This document shows, in pieces, positions 42,606 to 53,512 of a DNA stretch of 64,000 nucleotides (positions within the stretch are counted from its first letter, which is position 1; the number at the start of each line of letters is the position of its first letter). The position numbers were made by a program, and so were the translations under genes. Where the stretch lies: positions 1,054,001 through 1,118,000 of the forward strand of contig NW_026570259.1 in assembly GCF_019649055.1 (NCBI RefSeq). The letters are read 5' to 3'. The notes below the pieces were generated by a model. That model saw nothing but the letters and a program-made list of their open reading frames with translations. It searched no databases and had not been told where the DNA came from. The DNA is from Paramacrobiotus metropolitanus (taxonomy: Eukaryota > Tardigrada > Eutardigrada > Parachela > Macrobiotidae).

Positions 42606-45600
42606 TTAAAGTGCATCAGAATCATCAAAATCCATTTCCCATTGTTCAAGCAGAGTACGTTCGTGTGATTCCATTGGCAGCCACATTTGTTTCAAAGAAT
42701 CTGCCGCGTCAGAAGTACAACCAAACGATGAAATTCGGTCAGGGGGGTTTGCAACTGATTGTTTTTCATTTCGTCCGTCTTCGTGCCAGTCCAATTTGAG
42801 TCGGTTCCAGTCCAAAGGACATTCATCTGTTTCATCTTTCTGCATTTTAAACTGTTTTGATGAGTGACCCTTTGACGGTAAGCAGCAGAATAGCAGAAAA
42901 TACTGCAAGATACGTACCATCTCCCGCACAAGTCGTGCAGTTGTAAGCGGATCACGACTTTGCTTTTTCAACTGATCTGACTGCCGTTCGTTTGAGTTAG
43001 CTGTGATTTCGGTTTTATTATTTTTCCCTTCAGCCTTGGCGATGAGACCAGAAGAAGGTGCCAAAGATGCCTTCTCTTTTCCGGGATGCGGCCATTGAGA
43101 ATTTCTCATCTGCTCTGGTGCAGGTTTTTCTGCTTCTCTGCGCGCTACCGCTGCACCAGCCGCAGTCATTTCTTTTTCAATGAATGCAGCCAGACGTTGA
43201 ATAGACTGTTCTTGGTAGGGTGAAAGATCCATTGATGATGTAACGCTGACTGATTCGCTACTTTGAATGTGCTTCTCGGTTTTGACAGTGCTGTCCGCGG
43301 CAGAGTTCGGTCTTTCTAAGGCAGTTCCTAGAAGCTCCATAACTGTTTGGTTAGGGCTAACGGTGTTCATGCGTAGTTCTTGCCAAACACGGTGCTGAGC
43401 GAGTTCTGACGCTTTCTGCTCGCAAGCTGAAGGACTGTTCGCCACGCGATAAGGAGTGAAAGTGCTGCAGTCAGCCGAAACGTAAGCTTCTCCTTCGGGT
43501 GAATCGCGCATTATTAATTTTCCCGGCACATAGATCAAGTCGACGATGTAATTTGCTTCAAGACTGACTTCATTCCAACAACAATTGTCTTTGCGATGCA
43601 GCGATACGGGTAAAAGAAACTGGTCTACCAGATACTTGAACAAAATAGCACGGTAATAGCAACTTCTGCTTAAAATTTGTCCCAGGGGCACGCACCTGTT
43701 ATCCAACATATTATCTGACAGGGTTCGAACAGGGCCTGCATAGCTTTCTGGATCCATACAGCTCATATGGGAAGCCACGAGTTTAGCTAAAATCGACATC
43801 TCTTCCCTGATCGAGCGACTTCCTTTCAATGCATCCGTCGCCTCACTTACCATTTTTACAAGATTCTGGTCGGCCGGAATTTTCGAGTGATCCTTGCTGA
43901 GCTTTATAGAAACAGTCGACGAATCGGGCGACTCTTCCAATCGAGAAGATGTGGCGCCATTGTCAATTCCGAGCTGTCCGTTTTCTGTGTCTGCTGCACC
44001 ACCACGTGCCGGGACTGCAAAATCTCTGACGCAGATGTAAACAACTGGTGACATTTCTGGCGAATGCTTGTTTTGTAGAAATTCTTCGAAGCTCCAAAAT
44101 CCTGATTCTTTAATTCCCGCTCGCATATCATAAAAGCCATGTTCAATGCGATCGTCGGAGCTAAGCGTATCTAACAGAGCGAATTTGAATGAAGTGTTCC
44201 AGTCAGCAAGACGCCGAAGCGCCGTCACTGCGCTCTGCTGATTGACAGGATTCATACAGCGCTGTGCTGTAAGCAGCCGTTGAATACAGCCAGCAGACGC
44301 CAGCTTAAATACAGCATCCTTCGTTATAGCCAGCACGGAGATTGCAAAGGTCACTTTGCGAAACACCTCTTCACTGCACGGATTGTCCATCATCGCGGTC
44401 AAGAGAGCGTAACCGTTCATTTTGGTGAACTCTGTCTTGCCCAAATCAGATTTTGTAAAAATGACGGCGCATGCAACAGCTGGAATGCGTACTGTTTCAT
44501 CCGGATGGGTTAACCATGTAGACAAACTACGAAATACAAGTCCTTCCAAAGCGCGCTTCGTATCTTCTCGATCGCAAATGTTTGTGATGCAAGAAATTAT
44601 GTTTCCCAGTAAGCCTGCGTTTTGGACCGAAATTATATCACTGAACGATGCATCGATTATGTCAGCTAACTTTTCCTTATGAAATTCGTTCTGAAATTGC
44701 TGGTCTCGTAGCACAAAATTATTGACTGCGAAAAACGCCCATTCGCGTACACATGCGTGTTTGGATTTCAGTAGCAGGATAAGTCGAGCTGGCACGGATT
44801 GATCTTGGAAATTCTTCCGGCAAACGTCGTTTACAGCAAGCTTTCCGATAACTTGCAAAACGACGGATTGAACTTGTGGTGAACTTGCTTCTAGTATTCG
44901 CATCAGTTTTTTGGCTACCCCGCTACTGCTCATTAACAAACATTCTTCTGGATAAGAAGCTGCATTTGAAATGCATCGCAAAGCAAAGATTTGAACGTTG
45001 TCGGCCTCGGCGTAATCAATCGATAGTGCCATATCAAGCAGGCAGTCATAGATACGTTGCTTTCCTAGTTCATGTGTAATACTTGGGATACCCAGTAGAT
45101 TGCATAGAATCTCCAGAGTTTGGGCATGGAGAAATTGGAATTCCTTCGAGCTGAAGATCGACAGTATTGTGGACATACCTCCTGCTTCGCGAAACCGATC
45201 AATTGCTTTCTCGACTGGTGCGGTCAATAAACGATGCATAAGCTTCAAAGCAATACACTGGATGGTGGGAATCTCGCTGACTGCCTGTTGACATGCGGCT
45301 TCAAATCCACCTTGCAGAATCAACCATTTTTGAATGTCCTCATTAGCGCTCAGTCTTTCCAGAGCCTCAAGAACGTTCTCAATTACATCAGGATCCTGAG
45401 CATCAAGCAACACTATCTGTAAAAGGTTTTCCAACAAGCCAAGTTCGAGTACTGAATGCTGAACACTATGTATAACGGCAAGGTTGCGCAAAGCATAGGT
45501 TAGTGGATCCAGCAGCAGCGAACGCGTGCGAACGGTAAAAAGTTTTTCCACTTCGGCAATCCACGAAATACGCTCCAGCTCTGCCACGCAAACGCTGGAC

Positions 45601-46229
45601 TGCGACAAACTCGCAAATAGAATTGCCGCTCGAAGTTGGATACTGGAACAATCACTTGATAAAAGCTGAATAATTCTTGCCACAGCCATTGATACATGCA
45701 GAAGTGCGGCTTTAACGTAGCCGTTGCCTCCTTCGTCGGGGCCATAAACAACATTTTTGGAAGAAAATTGCAACCGATCCTCACAACAGGCGATTAGAAT
45801 GTCTAAGGCCTGAAGCAGGACACTCCTTTCACAACTTCGCAATAATATGACGGCATCCAAAGGGTTGTCAATGCTGAACTGCAGAGGATAAGTTACTTCG
45901 CAATTGAATTTTTGAACTTTAGCAGATGTTGTGACCAGATCTAACGGAATACTATTTGCACTTAAGGCCACAATTTGACGTTTGTTATAAATTTCATCGA
46001 AAATTGTTTCATTTAAAATTCCCGCACGCTGGAATAATTCCACTCCTTCAATAATTACATTTCTAAAGTGATGCTGTGAGTTCTTGCCATTTTTCGAAGA
46101 ACTACCGTTGCCCGAATTCTTAAGTTCTTTCATATTCGCAACTCTTGCAGTGTCTTTCTTAAACTTAACAAAATTAGCAAAGGAATTAGAACGAAGTACC
46201 GTTGCCAGGTGACAAAAAAAGGAACACAT
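42606..46229 (-). CDS. ARMC3: Armadillo repeat-containing protein 3 orthologue
   Basis: A single uninterrupted minus-strand frame ends ...WEMDFDDSDAL, TAA. Possible starts are ATG at 46229 (MCSFFCHLA, 1207 aa) or ATG at 46133 (MKELKNSGNG, 1175 aa); the second looks more natural. The first ~650 residues are armadillo-type helical repeats (for example EALERLSANEDIQKWLILQG, VVLQVIGKLAVNDVCRKNF). A junction with IEHGFYDM and PVVYICVRDF then leads to the C-terminal EDR1-like transglutaminase/peptidase-fold domain: LAKLVASHMSC, GQILSRSCYYRAILFKYLVD, CWNEVSLEANYIVDLIYVPG, LIMRDSPEGEAY. The same order and motifs occur in human ARMC3, a ciliary/sperm protein of ~870 aa; this one has a longer Ser/Glu-rich tail. 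A hydrophobic run VRILQYFLLFCCLP (42870-42917) has GTACGT...AG ends and may be a retained 48-nt intron. Confidence 0.88.
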   Translation of the reverse strand: MCSFFCHLATVLRSNSFANFVKFKKDTARVANMKELKNSGNGSSSKNGKNSQHHFRNVIIEGVELFQRAGILNETIFDEIYNKRQIVALSANSIPLDLVTTSAKVQKFNCEVTYPLQFSIDNPLDAVILLRSCERSVLLQALDILIACCEDRLQFSSKNVVYGPDEGGNGYVKAALLHVSMAVARIIQLLSSDCSSIQLRAAILFASLSQSSVCVAELERISWIAEVEKLFTVRTRSLLLDPLTYALRNLAVIHSVQHSVLELGLLENLLQIVLLDAQDPDVIENVLEALERLSANEDIQKWLILQGGFEAACQQAVSEIPTIQCIALKLMHRLLTAPVEKAIDRFREAGGMSTILSIFSSKEFQFLHAQTLEILCNLLGIPSITHELGKQRIYDCLLDMALSIDYAEADNVQIFALRCISNAASYPEECLLMSSSGVAKKLMRILEASSPQVQSVVLQVIGKLAVNDVCRKNFQDQSVPARLILLLKSKHACVREWAFFAVNNFVLRDQQFQNEFHKEKLADIIDASFSDIISVQNAGLLGNIISCITNICDREDTKRALEGLVFRSLSTWLTHPDETVRIPAVACAVIFTKSDLGKTEFTKMNGYALLTAMMDNPCSEEVFRKVTFAISVLAITKDAVFKLASAGCIQRLLTAQRCMNPVNQQSAVTALRRLADWNTSFKFALLDTLSSDDRIEHGFYDMRAGIKESGFWSFEEFLQNKHSPEMSPVVYICVRDFAVPARGGAADTENGQLGIDNGATSSRLEESPDSSTVSIKLSKDHSKIPADQNLVKMVSEATDALKGSRSIREEMSILAKLVASHMSCMDPESYAGPVRTLSDNMLDNRCVPLGQILSRSCYYRAILFKYLVDQFLLPVSLHRKDNCCWNEVSLEANYIVDLIYVPGKLIMRDSPEGEAYVSADCSTFTPYRVANSPSACEQKASELAQHRVWQELRMNTVSPNQTVMELLGTALERPNSAADSTVKTEKHIQSSESVSVTSSMDLSPYQEQSIQRLAAFIEKEMTAAGAAVARREAEKPAPEQMRNSQWPHPGKEKASLAPSSGLIAKAEGKNNKTEITANSNERQSDQLKKQSRDPLTTARLVREMVRILQYFLLFCCLPSKGHSSKQFKMQKDETDECPLDWNRLKLDWHEDGRNEKQSVANPPDRISSFGCTSDAADSLKQMWLPMESHERTLLEQWEMDFDDSDAL

Positions 46230-46257
46230 AATTTTAAGGAAGTAACAACATAATTGT
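46230..46257 (-). other. Very short CLPX-ARMC3 gap
   Basis: Only 28 nt separate the CLPX stop from the upstream ARMC3 ATG (124 nt to the downstream ATG at 46133). The span up to 46133 includes pyrimidine-rich sequence ending in TTGTTAAG and TTTAAG, which could serve as a 3' splice acceptor. This spacing is too short for an ordinary promoter plus 3' UTR. Confidence 0.5.
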
Positions 46258-48852
46258 TTATGCCTGAATGTACAACGGTCGCTTGTGACCACCTACAACA
46301 TCCTTATCAATTCTAACAGCGTGGATCTGAGATCCTGGCGCGTCAAACATCGCGTCTAGAAGGAGAGACTCTAGAATTGCCCGCAGACCGCGAGCGCCAG
46401 TTTTTCTGCCAAGTGCTTTTTCTGCAATGGCCACCACTGCATCGTGTGTGAACTGTAAATCCACCTGCAATGTATTAGAGTACTGTAACTCCTTGTCTGC
46501 ATACTCGATATACGCTGCGTACTCGATCCACTCCAACAGTTTACATGAAATTTAAGCCGTACTCACGTTATCCATTTGAAAGAGCTTTTGGTATTGAGGA
46601 ATAACAGCATTTCGTGGCTCGGTTAAGATTTGGACCAACATCTCTACTGTCAGGTTATGGAAGGGCACTACAACCGGCAAACGACCAATAAATTCCGGAA
46701 TCAAGCCGAATTCCACAAGATCGCGGGCTTCCACACACTCGATCAGCGCATCTTTCACAGCGTTTTCTTCCGCCACACTTCTGGCTCGTTCGCAGCTTTG
46801 CGCGAATGCCTTCGCTGCAGTCTGGCTCTTCGCCAGAATTGAATGTTCGTTTTTCCGTGATCCAAATCCCAAAATCTACCAAATTCGGCACGGGCATCAT
46901 AATAAGTACTTTAGGGCGAAACGAAAGTTATTAGGAAGAAGTATGAAGTTATGAAGAAGGGAAGTCAGGCACATACACGTTCATTGTTTCGATTACTGAT
47001 TATCTTATCCAATCCAATAAACGCTCCCGATGCTATAAATAAGATATTGGTCGTGTCAACCGCTACGTTATTTTTTCGTCCTCCCGATGACTGTTGCACA
47101 CTGACAGTTGTTCCCTCCAATAGTTTCAATAGCCCTTGTTGGACACCTTCTCCACCAACATCCCGCATTTGCTGTCCAGAGCTGGCTGCGCTGATTTTGT
47201 CTACCTCATCCAAGAAGACAATGCCTTGCTCGGCATATGGTACATTACCGTGTGCATCTGCCAAGAGTTTCCCTATTACCGACTCGATGTCTTCGCCAAC
47301 ATAACCGGCTTGAGTAAGAGCGGTACAATCACAAATGGCAATGGGAACGTCCAGGCAACGGGCGATGCTTTGTGCTAGGAGAGTTTTCCCAGAACCGGTT
47401 GGGCCGAGCATAAGTATGTTAGATTTCTCTAAGCGAACGTCGTGTGCACCATTGACAGGCTCTTCGTCTAAGAAACTGCGACGCGGAGGGGCAGTTCGAA
47501 TTGATTCTCCTCCGTTAATGTTTTGCGGCGATCCTGCTGCAAACGTTTTTCTGTTATGTATGTTATTGTAAAGAGGTTAGAGGCTCGGTAAAGAGCATAT
47601 GAAGCCGACTTGCCTAGCAAAAGTATTGGACTTTGGTCGTGGGGTGTCAGTGGCTTGCCGGTCACTTGCAGATAATTAGGAATGTTTTTATGAAGTCGTT
47701 TGTAATGATTGTATACGGCCACTGATAACACCTTTTTGGCATGCGTTTGTCCGATGACGTACTTTTCCAGATAATCAAATATCTGAAAATATTGGTCATG
47801 TTCTTGTAGCTCAGGTGAATTAATCTATCTCAGCTCTCAGGGCGTTTTTAGTAAAGTAAGGAGTTGATCTTGCGTCTGCTCCTGTAGGTCTGAGATTCTG
47901 AGTGTATGCAAATGTAACTGCAACCCTTTGATCTTATACCGCTGTCATTTTTACATACAACTTTTGGGGGCGGCGGAGGTTTACGGACTGCTTGTTGCGG
48001 TTGTTCGGCAAGCGGAGGAACGGGGACTGGCTGTGGTGCAGCGGAAACTGATTGCGAAATTGGATGGTCCGGATTCAGTTTAGGTACCTTACCTAAGTCA
48101 GCACTTGTGCTGACGCCGTTAGATTTGGTTATCATCATAAACAGATGATTGCATGAGCGGCAGTTAGCAAATTTTGGAGACGCTGAAGTTGTAAAAATGA
48201 CACGGAATCAAAACGTGGTGAATATTGCGTCATGAGCTGATGTTTCACCTGGAGGCATGTCTAGCATGATACATGGTCCACCACACCTGGGACAGTTGAT
48301 GATTTCACGGTCACTACCGGCTCCAGATCTCCCAACTGAGCCTGACCCCGTTACGTGACTGCCGCTACCAGTCGATGATGATGGAATACTGGGGCCACTG
48401 TTCGATGCACCTTGTAAAAGTGTGCCATTTGAGTTTTCGCTGGCAAAGCTGTAATTTCTGAGTGAATTATGTAATCCAGGTCTGCCGTTGTGGGTTTCAG
48501 TCCAGTGAAACGTTCCAGTGGACCAACTGCTTCGATATGGCGGATAAGTTTTAAGTCGCCGTTGAATGTTGCATCGCTTCTTTTTCTTTCTTTTAGCCAA
48601 AGGTGATTTAGAAGTTTCCTCACGGTTTTTCCCCTGGCATTCATGGGCGCCGGTCTCATTTTTCCCGCATTTCAAACAAAGTGGCGATGATAAGGAACTG
48701 CGGTAATCTTTTGTGACGGAAGTGCCAATGCTTCGGTACAATGTTCCCGGAGTGATAACATGTTGTGAACCGAATGATGATGCTGGCCACAAGAAAGCTG
48801 GAGCGCGATTGAGAATCTGCAAGGATCTAACAGCTATCGATCCCCAGGCCAT
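46258..48852 (-). CDS. CLPX: Mitochondrial ClpX, ATPase subunit of the ClpXP protease
   Basis: ClpX unfolds matrix proteins and feeds them to ClpP. The minus-strand exons 48852-48249, 48182-47959, 47782-47614, 47536-46977, 46875-46567 and 46464-46258 join in phase to 690 aa (human 633). The third intron is GC-AG (GCAAGT donor). The N-terminus is basic and Ser-rich, fitting a mitochondrial targeting peptide with a long linker. A four-Cys zinc-binding domain follows (CPRCGGPC ... CRSCNHLF), then [19 protein letters not shown] and the AAA+ module: Walker [25 protein letters not shown], Walker [30 protein letters not shown], sensor region [13 protein letters not shown]. Then come [37 protein letters not shown] and [20 protein letters not shown]. 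All catalytic and pore motifs are present. The acidic C-terminal tail of vertebrate CLPX is absent. Confidence 0.95.
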
Positions 48853-49907
48853 TGCGTGACATGAGTGAGTAAGAAATACTACAGGCGCATTTTGAACCTT
48901 TTATATGTAATCCGTGTCGTTCATGGCGATAAGCTCCTTCTGGGAGCGGTGTCCTCCCACTTGCGGTTCGCTCTCCGTGTACGACTGCATACAGACGCAT
49001 TTTAACTATACGCTCGAACTAGACTCACGGGAATTTTTTTCGTTGCTCAGAGACCTGAGGCCAGTCTTGAGCTAACAGATAACAGCGCCAAGAGATTAGG
49101 TGCTTGGGCGTTGACGGTTTTTGGCGTCTGACGACCCGTGGGCAAGCAGGTTAGGCGTGCTATGTTGTGCTTTTAATATCAATAGCGCGATAACAATATC
49201 AAGATCTAGTTAAACAAAACAACATTTTCAACCGTACCCCTTACAGAAGCGGCAGTACCACGTTGAATTGCTAAAGAGATGTTTTTTTCAAATACTCAAG
49301 GCTACGAATGTCTCCGGTTTGTAGTGAAACCCTCTTTCCAATCTCATTAACAAATCTTTTGGCCGATGTACCGAAACTGACGAATGTTTCGAAGCCGACA
49401 GACGTAAACTCGTATCGCCCCGATGTGCTTGGTGTCCTAGGGCCATCATGATAACGTAATCAGTAATGCAACCCCTTATTTATAAATTGTGATCATACGA
49501 CCCCTCAAAGGGTTTATTGAAAAGCATTCAGAACGAAACATCCCAAAGCAAGATGGCCCGCCGCGCAGGGAAATTATGAACGTAACAGAAAAATGTCGCG
49601 GATTGGAACAGACAGGAAGACAATGCAAGGCTGTAAAATGAGCATGAGGGAGCATTGTATCCATACAGTATTATAATAATAAGGGATTTAGTGTCTTCGT
49701 GCGAGGGTCGTGCCCTTTTACAGCAGTGGACAGTGCAGCAATTTTGCATATAAGAACAAACGTGATGGAAAGTGATATAAAAATGCAAACAACAGCGGAA
49801 AAAAAAAAAAGACAAAAACGTTGGTGTTGGACTGAGTGCAGTGATATGAATGCAGTGAGTGCGATGGTTTGGACTGATAGTGGAAAAAAGGTGAGTTAGA
49901 CGATTGT
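48853..49907. other. Intergenic upstream of CLPX
   Basis: No gene is seen. The open minus-strand frame near 49528-49923 is low-complexity (His/Ser/Phe/Cys) and carries no domain. The CLPX promoter should lie at the left end. A poly(A) run and a GT-rich stretch are near 49798-49880. Confidence 0.45.
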
Positions 49908-50288
49908 ACTGGTGTCCATGCATAAAACCAAAAACCCGCCTAAGAAGAAAAATATCCGTAAAAAAATTAAGGTCAAAATTTTCACAATTTCAAAACATTT
50001 AATTAAACTTGTAGGAGAAATGGATAGCATGGACACTGGTGTCCATGCATAAAACCAAAAACCCGCCTAAGAAGAAAAATATTCGCAAAAAAATTAAGGT
50101 CAAAATTTTCACAATTTCAAAACATTTAATTAAACTTGTAGGAGAAATGGAAAGCATGGACACTGGTGTCCATGCATAAAACCAAAAACCCGCCTAAGAA
50201 GAAAATTATTCGCAAAAAAATTAAGGTCAAAATTTTCACAATTTCAAAACATTTAATTAAACTTGCAGGAGAAATGGAAAGCATGGAC
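49908..50288. repeat. Tandem repeat, three copies of a 127-bp unit
   Basis: Units start at 49908, 50035 and 50162, each with ACTGGTGTCCATGCATAAAA. They differ at only a few positions; the third unit ends in GCATGGACGCTAATGT. Each unit contains an AT-rich half with AATTTCAAAACATTTAATTA. The array abuts the 3' end of LINE A, so it may be part of that element's 3' tail or a local satellite. The unit length is not a multiple of three, so a coding repeat is unlikely. Confidence 0.9.
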
Positions 50289-52900
50289 GCTAATGTACTG
50301 ATCGTCTGTGTACTGAGACAACGAGCAAAATTACAAGCAGTAACATAACGATTTGATTGCATATGGGGGAACACTTTATTGCATATGCAAGAATTTCTTT
50401 GACCATTTCAGTTCTTTCCAATTGACGTCATCCAGAGCTTGACGGAACGTTCGGAGAAATTTGTAGGAGGATAGTGGTAAGGAGACTTCATTCCACAGAG
50501 GTGTTATTCTGTCACTGAAACCGCCGGAAACAGGGAGGACCGTAACGCGACATGCAGTTGTCGGTGCTGGCGAAATTGGTAAATAATGGTTTTCAAGCCA
50601 CCGGATACTTCGCGCGTTTCCAGAAACAGATTGAGACAAGACAGCAGACACTGTGTGCTTTTGTAAAAACTTGTCACATAAAGGTGTAATTTCAAAAAGA
50701 AGCTTGTAAATAAAAATCAATAATTTTTTGGCATTTCGTATTCTGAAATTGTCCGAGTGGAGTTCTTCCAGCCTGAGCCGATATTCACAAGTTTCGTTGC
50801 CGAGACGCACCGAGGACACAAACTTTTCGATACAACGCTCAACTTTATCCTTGGAAGTTTTAAGCAGTGGAAAAACGACAGGCGCACAATAATCCATAAC
50901 AGGAAAAACCAGTGATTTAAATAAAGAAATTCGTGCGGCAGAATCGCGAAAGCGAAACAATGAATTAATATACCAAATTCTTTTTTTGCATTTTAAAGAA
51001 ACATTGCCTGCATGGGGTTTAAAACAAAGTTCACGATCAATTTCAACGCCTAAATATTTAACTTTTTCGCGATAGCTAATCAGCACTCCGTTTAGACGAA
51101 ATTCACCCTTCATATCAACAAAACGTTTTTTGGAAAACTGCATATGAACGGACTTATCAGCTTTAAAGCATAAACCATTAGATGCCGCCCAATAGAAGAG
51201 AGAATTTATGTCTTCCTGCAAAAGGTCACTGCTGTTTTCGGCAACAAGAGGACGTAGTAAAACAATGTCATCAGCGAAAATCAATACGATGCTGTTATTA
51301 AGTAGTATCAACGGCACTTTGTTTAATATACAAATGAACAGTAACGGTCCCAAAATTGAGCCCAGAGGTACACCACTTGTAACTGCTGATATTTGAGAAC
51401 AGAACTCGCCAAGAGAAACACACTGGGTACGACCTTTAAGGTAATCGTAGATTAAATGGACTATTTGACTGGGTACACTTAGCTCGATTAACGATGTGAT
51501 GATGCTAAGGTGGTCGCACTTGTCAAAGGCTTTAGAACAGTTGAGAAAAACCGCAGCGACATCTATTCCATTACCAATAAAATCCGAAACAATTTTCACA
51601 AAGTAACAAATTTGCAATTCCGTGGAGCGTTTACGGCGATAAGCAAATTGGTGGTTGCCGAGAGCGTCGTTCGTGCGTAAACAATCATTTAAAACTTCGG
51701 ATAAACAGCGCTCAAAAATTTTCGAAATCGGGTTAAGCAAAGATATTGGGCGGTGGCTGCTGGGAAGGGTCAAATCACATCCTTTTTTGGGAATGGGCAC
51801 AACGTACGACTTTTTCCACACTTGTGGATATGTACCTTCATTGAGCGCTGCATTAAAAATTAGGCTCAATGGAAAAACGATTGGTTCACCCGCTGCTTTC
51901 AGCAACTTATTTGTCACTTCAAACTAACCACTTGACGTACTCGTACAAATTAACGACAACTGCAACAATATGGTAGAAATGTCGACAGTGACCCTAGAAG
52001 TGTTGCTGCATACCAAATCCGAAGGGGCGATACGACAATTTTGGAGACAGGCAGAATGAAATGCACAAAAAACAGTATTTAGCACCTCGGCTTTTTCACG
52101 ATCCGTACAGGCAAGAGCTGGGCCGTCAGTTTTAAGGGGGGCAATGGACTGTACACAATTTCTGGTTTTCATGAACTGCCAAAATTTCGTCGGATTATTT
52201 CGATAACTTAATGCACTTTCCGTTATTCGATGGCTTTCGAACTTTTTCACTACTTCCTCTGCATTACGGGATAACACTAGCCATTCTTCCCTCCTCTTAG
52301 CACGCAAGGTAGAGACAGCTTGGCGATAGCGCCTAAATGCTTTATCGCGAGCACGTATCGCTTTTTTAACGGGGAGCGGATATGCAGGCATGCCAGTTTT
52401 TATTTTACCCGCTTTAAGAAGAAATACAGATTTTGCAATACTTAAGAATTTTTCTTCAAAGGCAACAGCTCGTTCTTCAGCGCTAGAATTATTAAACATA
52501 GTTACCCAGTCAACATTATTTAAAATCTCTTGAAAAGCGATAAATTTATTAGACGCAAGAAACCATTTTTTTACTGTGAGTACTACAGCCCTTTTGACTT
52601 TCGCTTTCATATCAATTTGCAAACCGATGTGGTCATTAGATACGGATGGAGGGGCAATTTGGCTGACGTTTCTACACAAAGTATTCGTGGAGAAAAAGCA
52701 CAGATCGAGACAGTTTTGTTTTCTAGTGGGAAATTTAATCAGTTGCTGTGAATTAAACAGTTTGAGAGAAAACAAAAGATATTTAACACCAGCAGACCGA
52801 GCACAAAGCGAAAGCCAATCTATGTCAGGCAAATTGAAGTCGCCCATAAGAACAGTTTTTGCTAGCATTTCTGTAGAGAAATTATCATGCAGGTGTTCAA
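50289..52900 (-). mobile_element. LINE A, 3' half (rest at 60348-62438)
   Basis: This is the downstream part of a non-LTR retrotransposon lying on the minus strand. It holds the C-terminal part of the endonuclease, the reverse transcriptase and a 3' UTR with AATAAA. At 52900 it stops abruptly within the endonuclease. The next element begins there, and the matching upstream half resumes at 60348. Confidence 0.9.
50376..52868 (-). pseudogene. LINE A ORF2: endonuclease C-terminus and reverse transcriptase
   Basis: The frame is open for ~830 codons except for one TAG at 51924-51926. The upstream portion has the apurinic-type endonuclease motifs GDFNLPDIDW and SNDHIGLQ. The downstream portion has reverse transcriptase motifs: SSHRPISLLNPISKIFER, AVFLNCSKAFDKCDH, SGVPLGSILGPLLFICILN, the catalytic FADDIVLL and the thumb-side KVKYLGVEIDREL. 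In most such elements the second motif reads DxSKAFD; here Asn replaces the first Asp. The C-terminus lacks an RNase H domain. The architecture fits the Jockey/CR1-type group. The single stop and little else suggest recent activity. Confidence 0.85.
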
Positions 52901-53010
52901 GGTTAGGTAAGATTCACATAATCATAATCATAAAACATAACTCATAAAACATAAACATAAAACATAATTCATAAGCATAATCATAAACACAACTCATAAT
53001 TTTACTCATA
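52901..53010 (+). repeat. Left terminal inverted repeat of the 7.4-kb element
   Basis: It starts GGTTAGGTAAGATTCACATA and continues with ATCATAATCATAAA and further degenerate CATAA words. It matches the inverse complement of 60229-60338 with few differences. Confidence 0.85.
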
Positions 53011-53200
53011 AAAGTGTTCTTGCTCATAAAGAACGATAGCGCGCTTAATAAATGCTTTATACCGATAACATCTACATATATACACTACAGTACGTATTCT
53101 AAAAGTATGAAATAATTTTACCGACTGTTGCTTACACTAGTAAGCTGACACGGTAACTATGATACAGTACTGTGGTTTAATAAGACTTATTAAGGCTTAG

Positions 53201-53229
53201 TACTGTACTGTTACCCTGCACTTGCCGAA
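53201..53229 (+). repeat. Inner inverted repeat flanking LINE B, left copy
   Basis: The words TACTGTACTGT and ACCCTGCACTTGCCGAA recur as inverse complement at 58556-58583, on the other side of LINE B, with a one-base difference. The surroundings are rich in TACTGTA words on both sides. This may be the remnant of a further TIR element split by LINE B. Confidence 0.65.
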
Positions 53230-53512
53230 ATTTCGTACAGTGTGCGCAGTTAGGTGCTGTATGCCGTCTATGACAATAGACAACTTTATTCCCCCAGATT
53301 TCTTCTGGCAGAGGCACACCATGCGTTGTGCCGTATGCTCAAGCATAAACAAGCATAAACAATTATGTGATTTTGCAACACACACTGAAGATGTCAAGGA
53401 AATAATATTAAGCATAACAAGTTAGAGATGCAAAAAACCTCATGCAAAATTAAACAAAAATGAATTTATGGATTTGACTACATTTTAGTTATACCGTGCA
53501 CAATTTAAGGCT

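Noticed and set aside
49528-49923. 131-codon minus-strand open frame
   Set aside because: Low-complexity (poly-Phe/Ser/Cys) translation of a poly(A) and GT-rich stretch; no conserved features.
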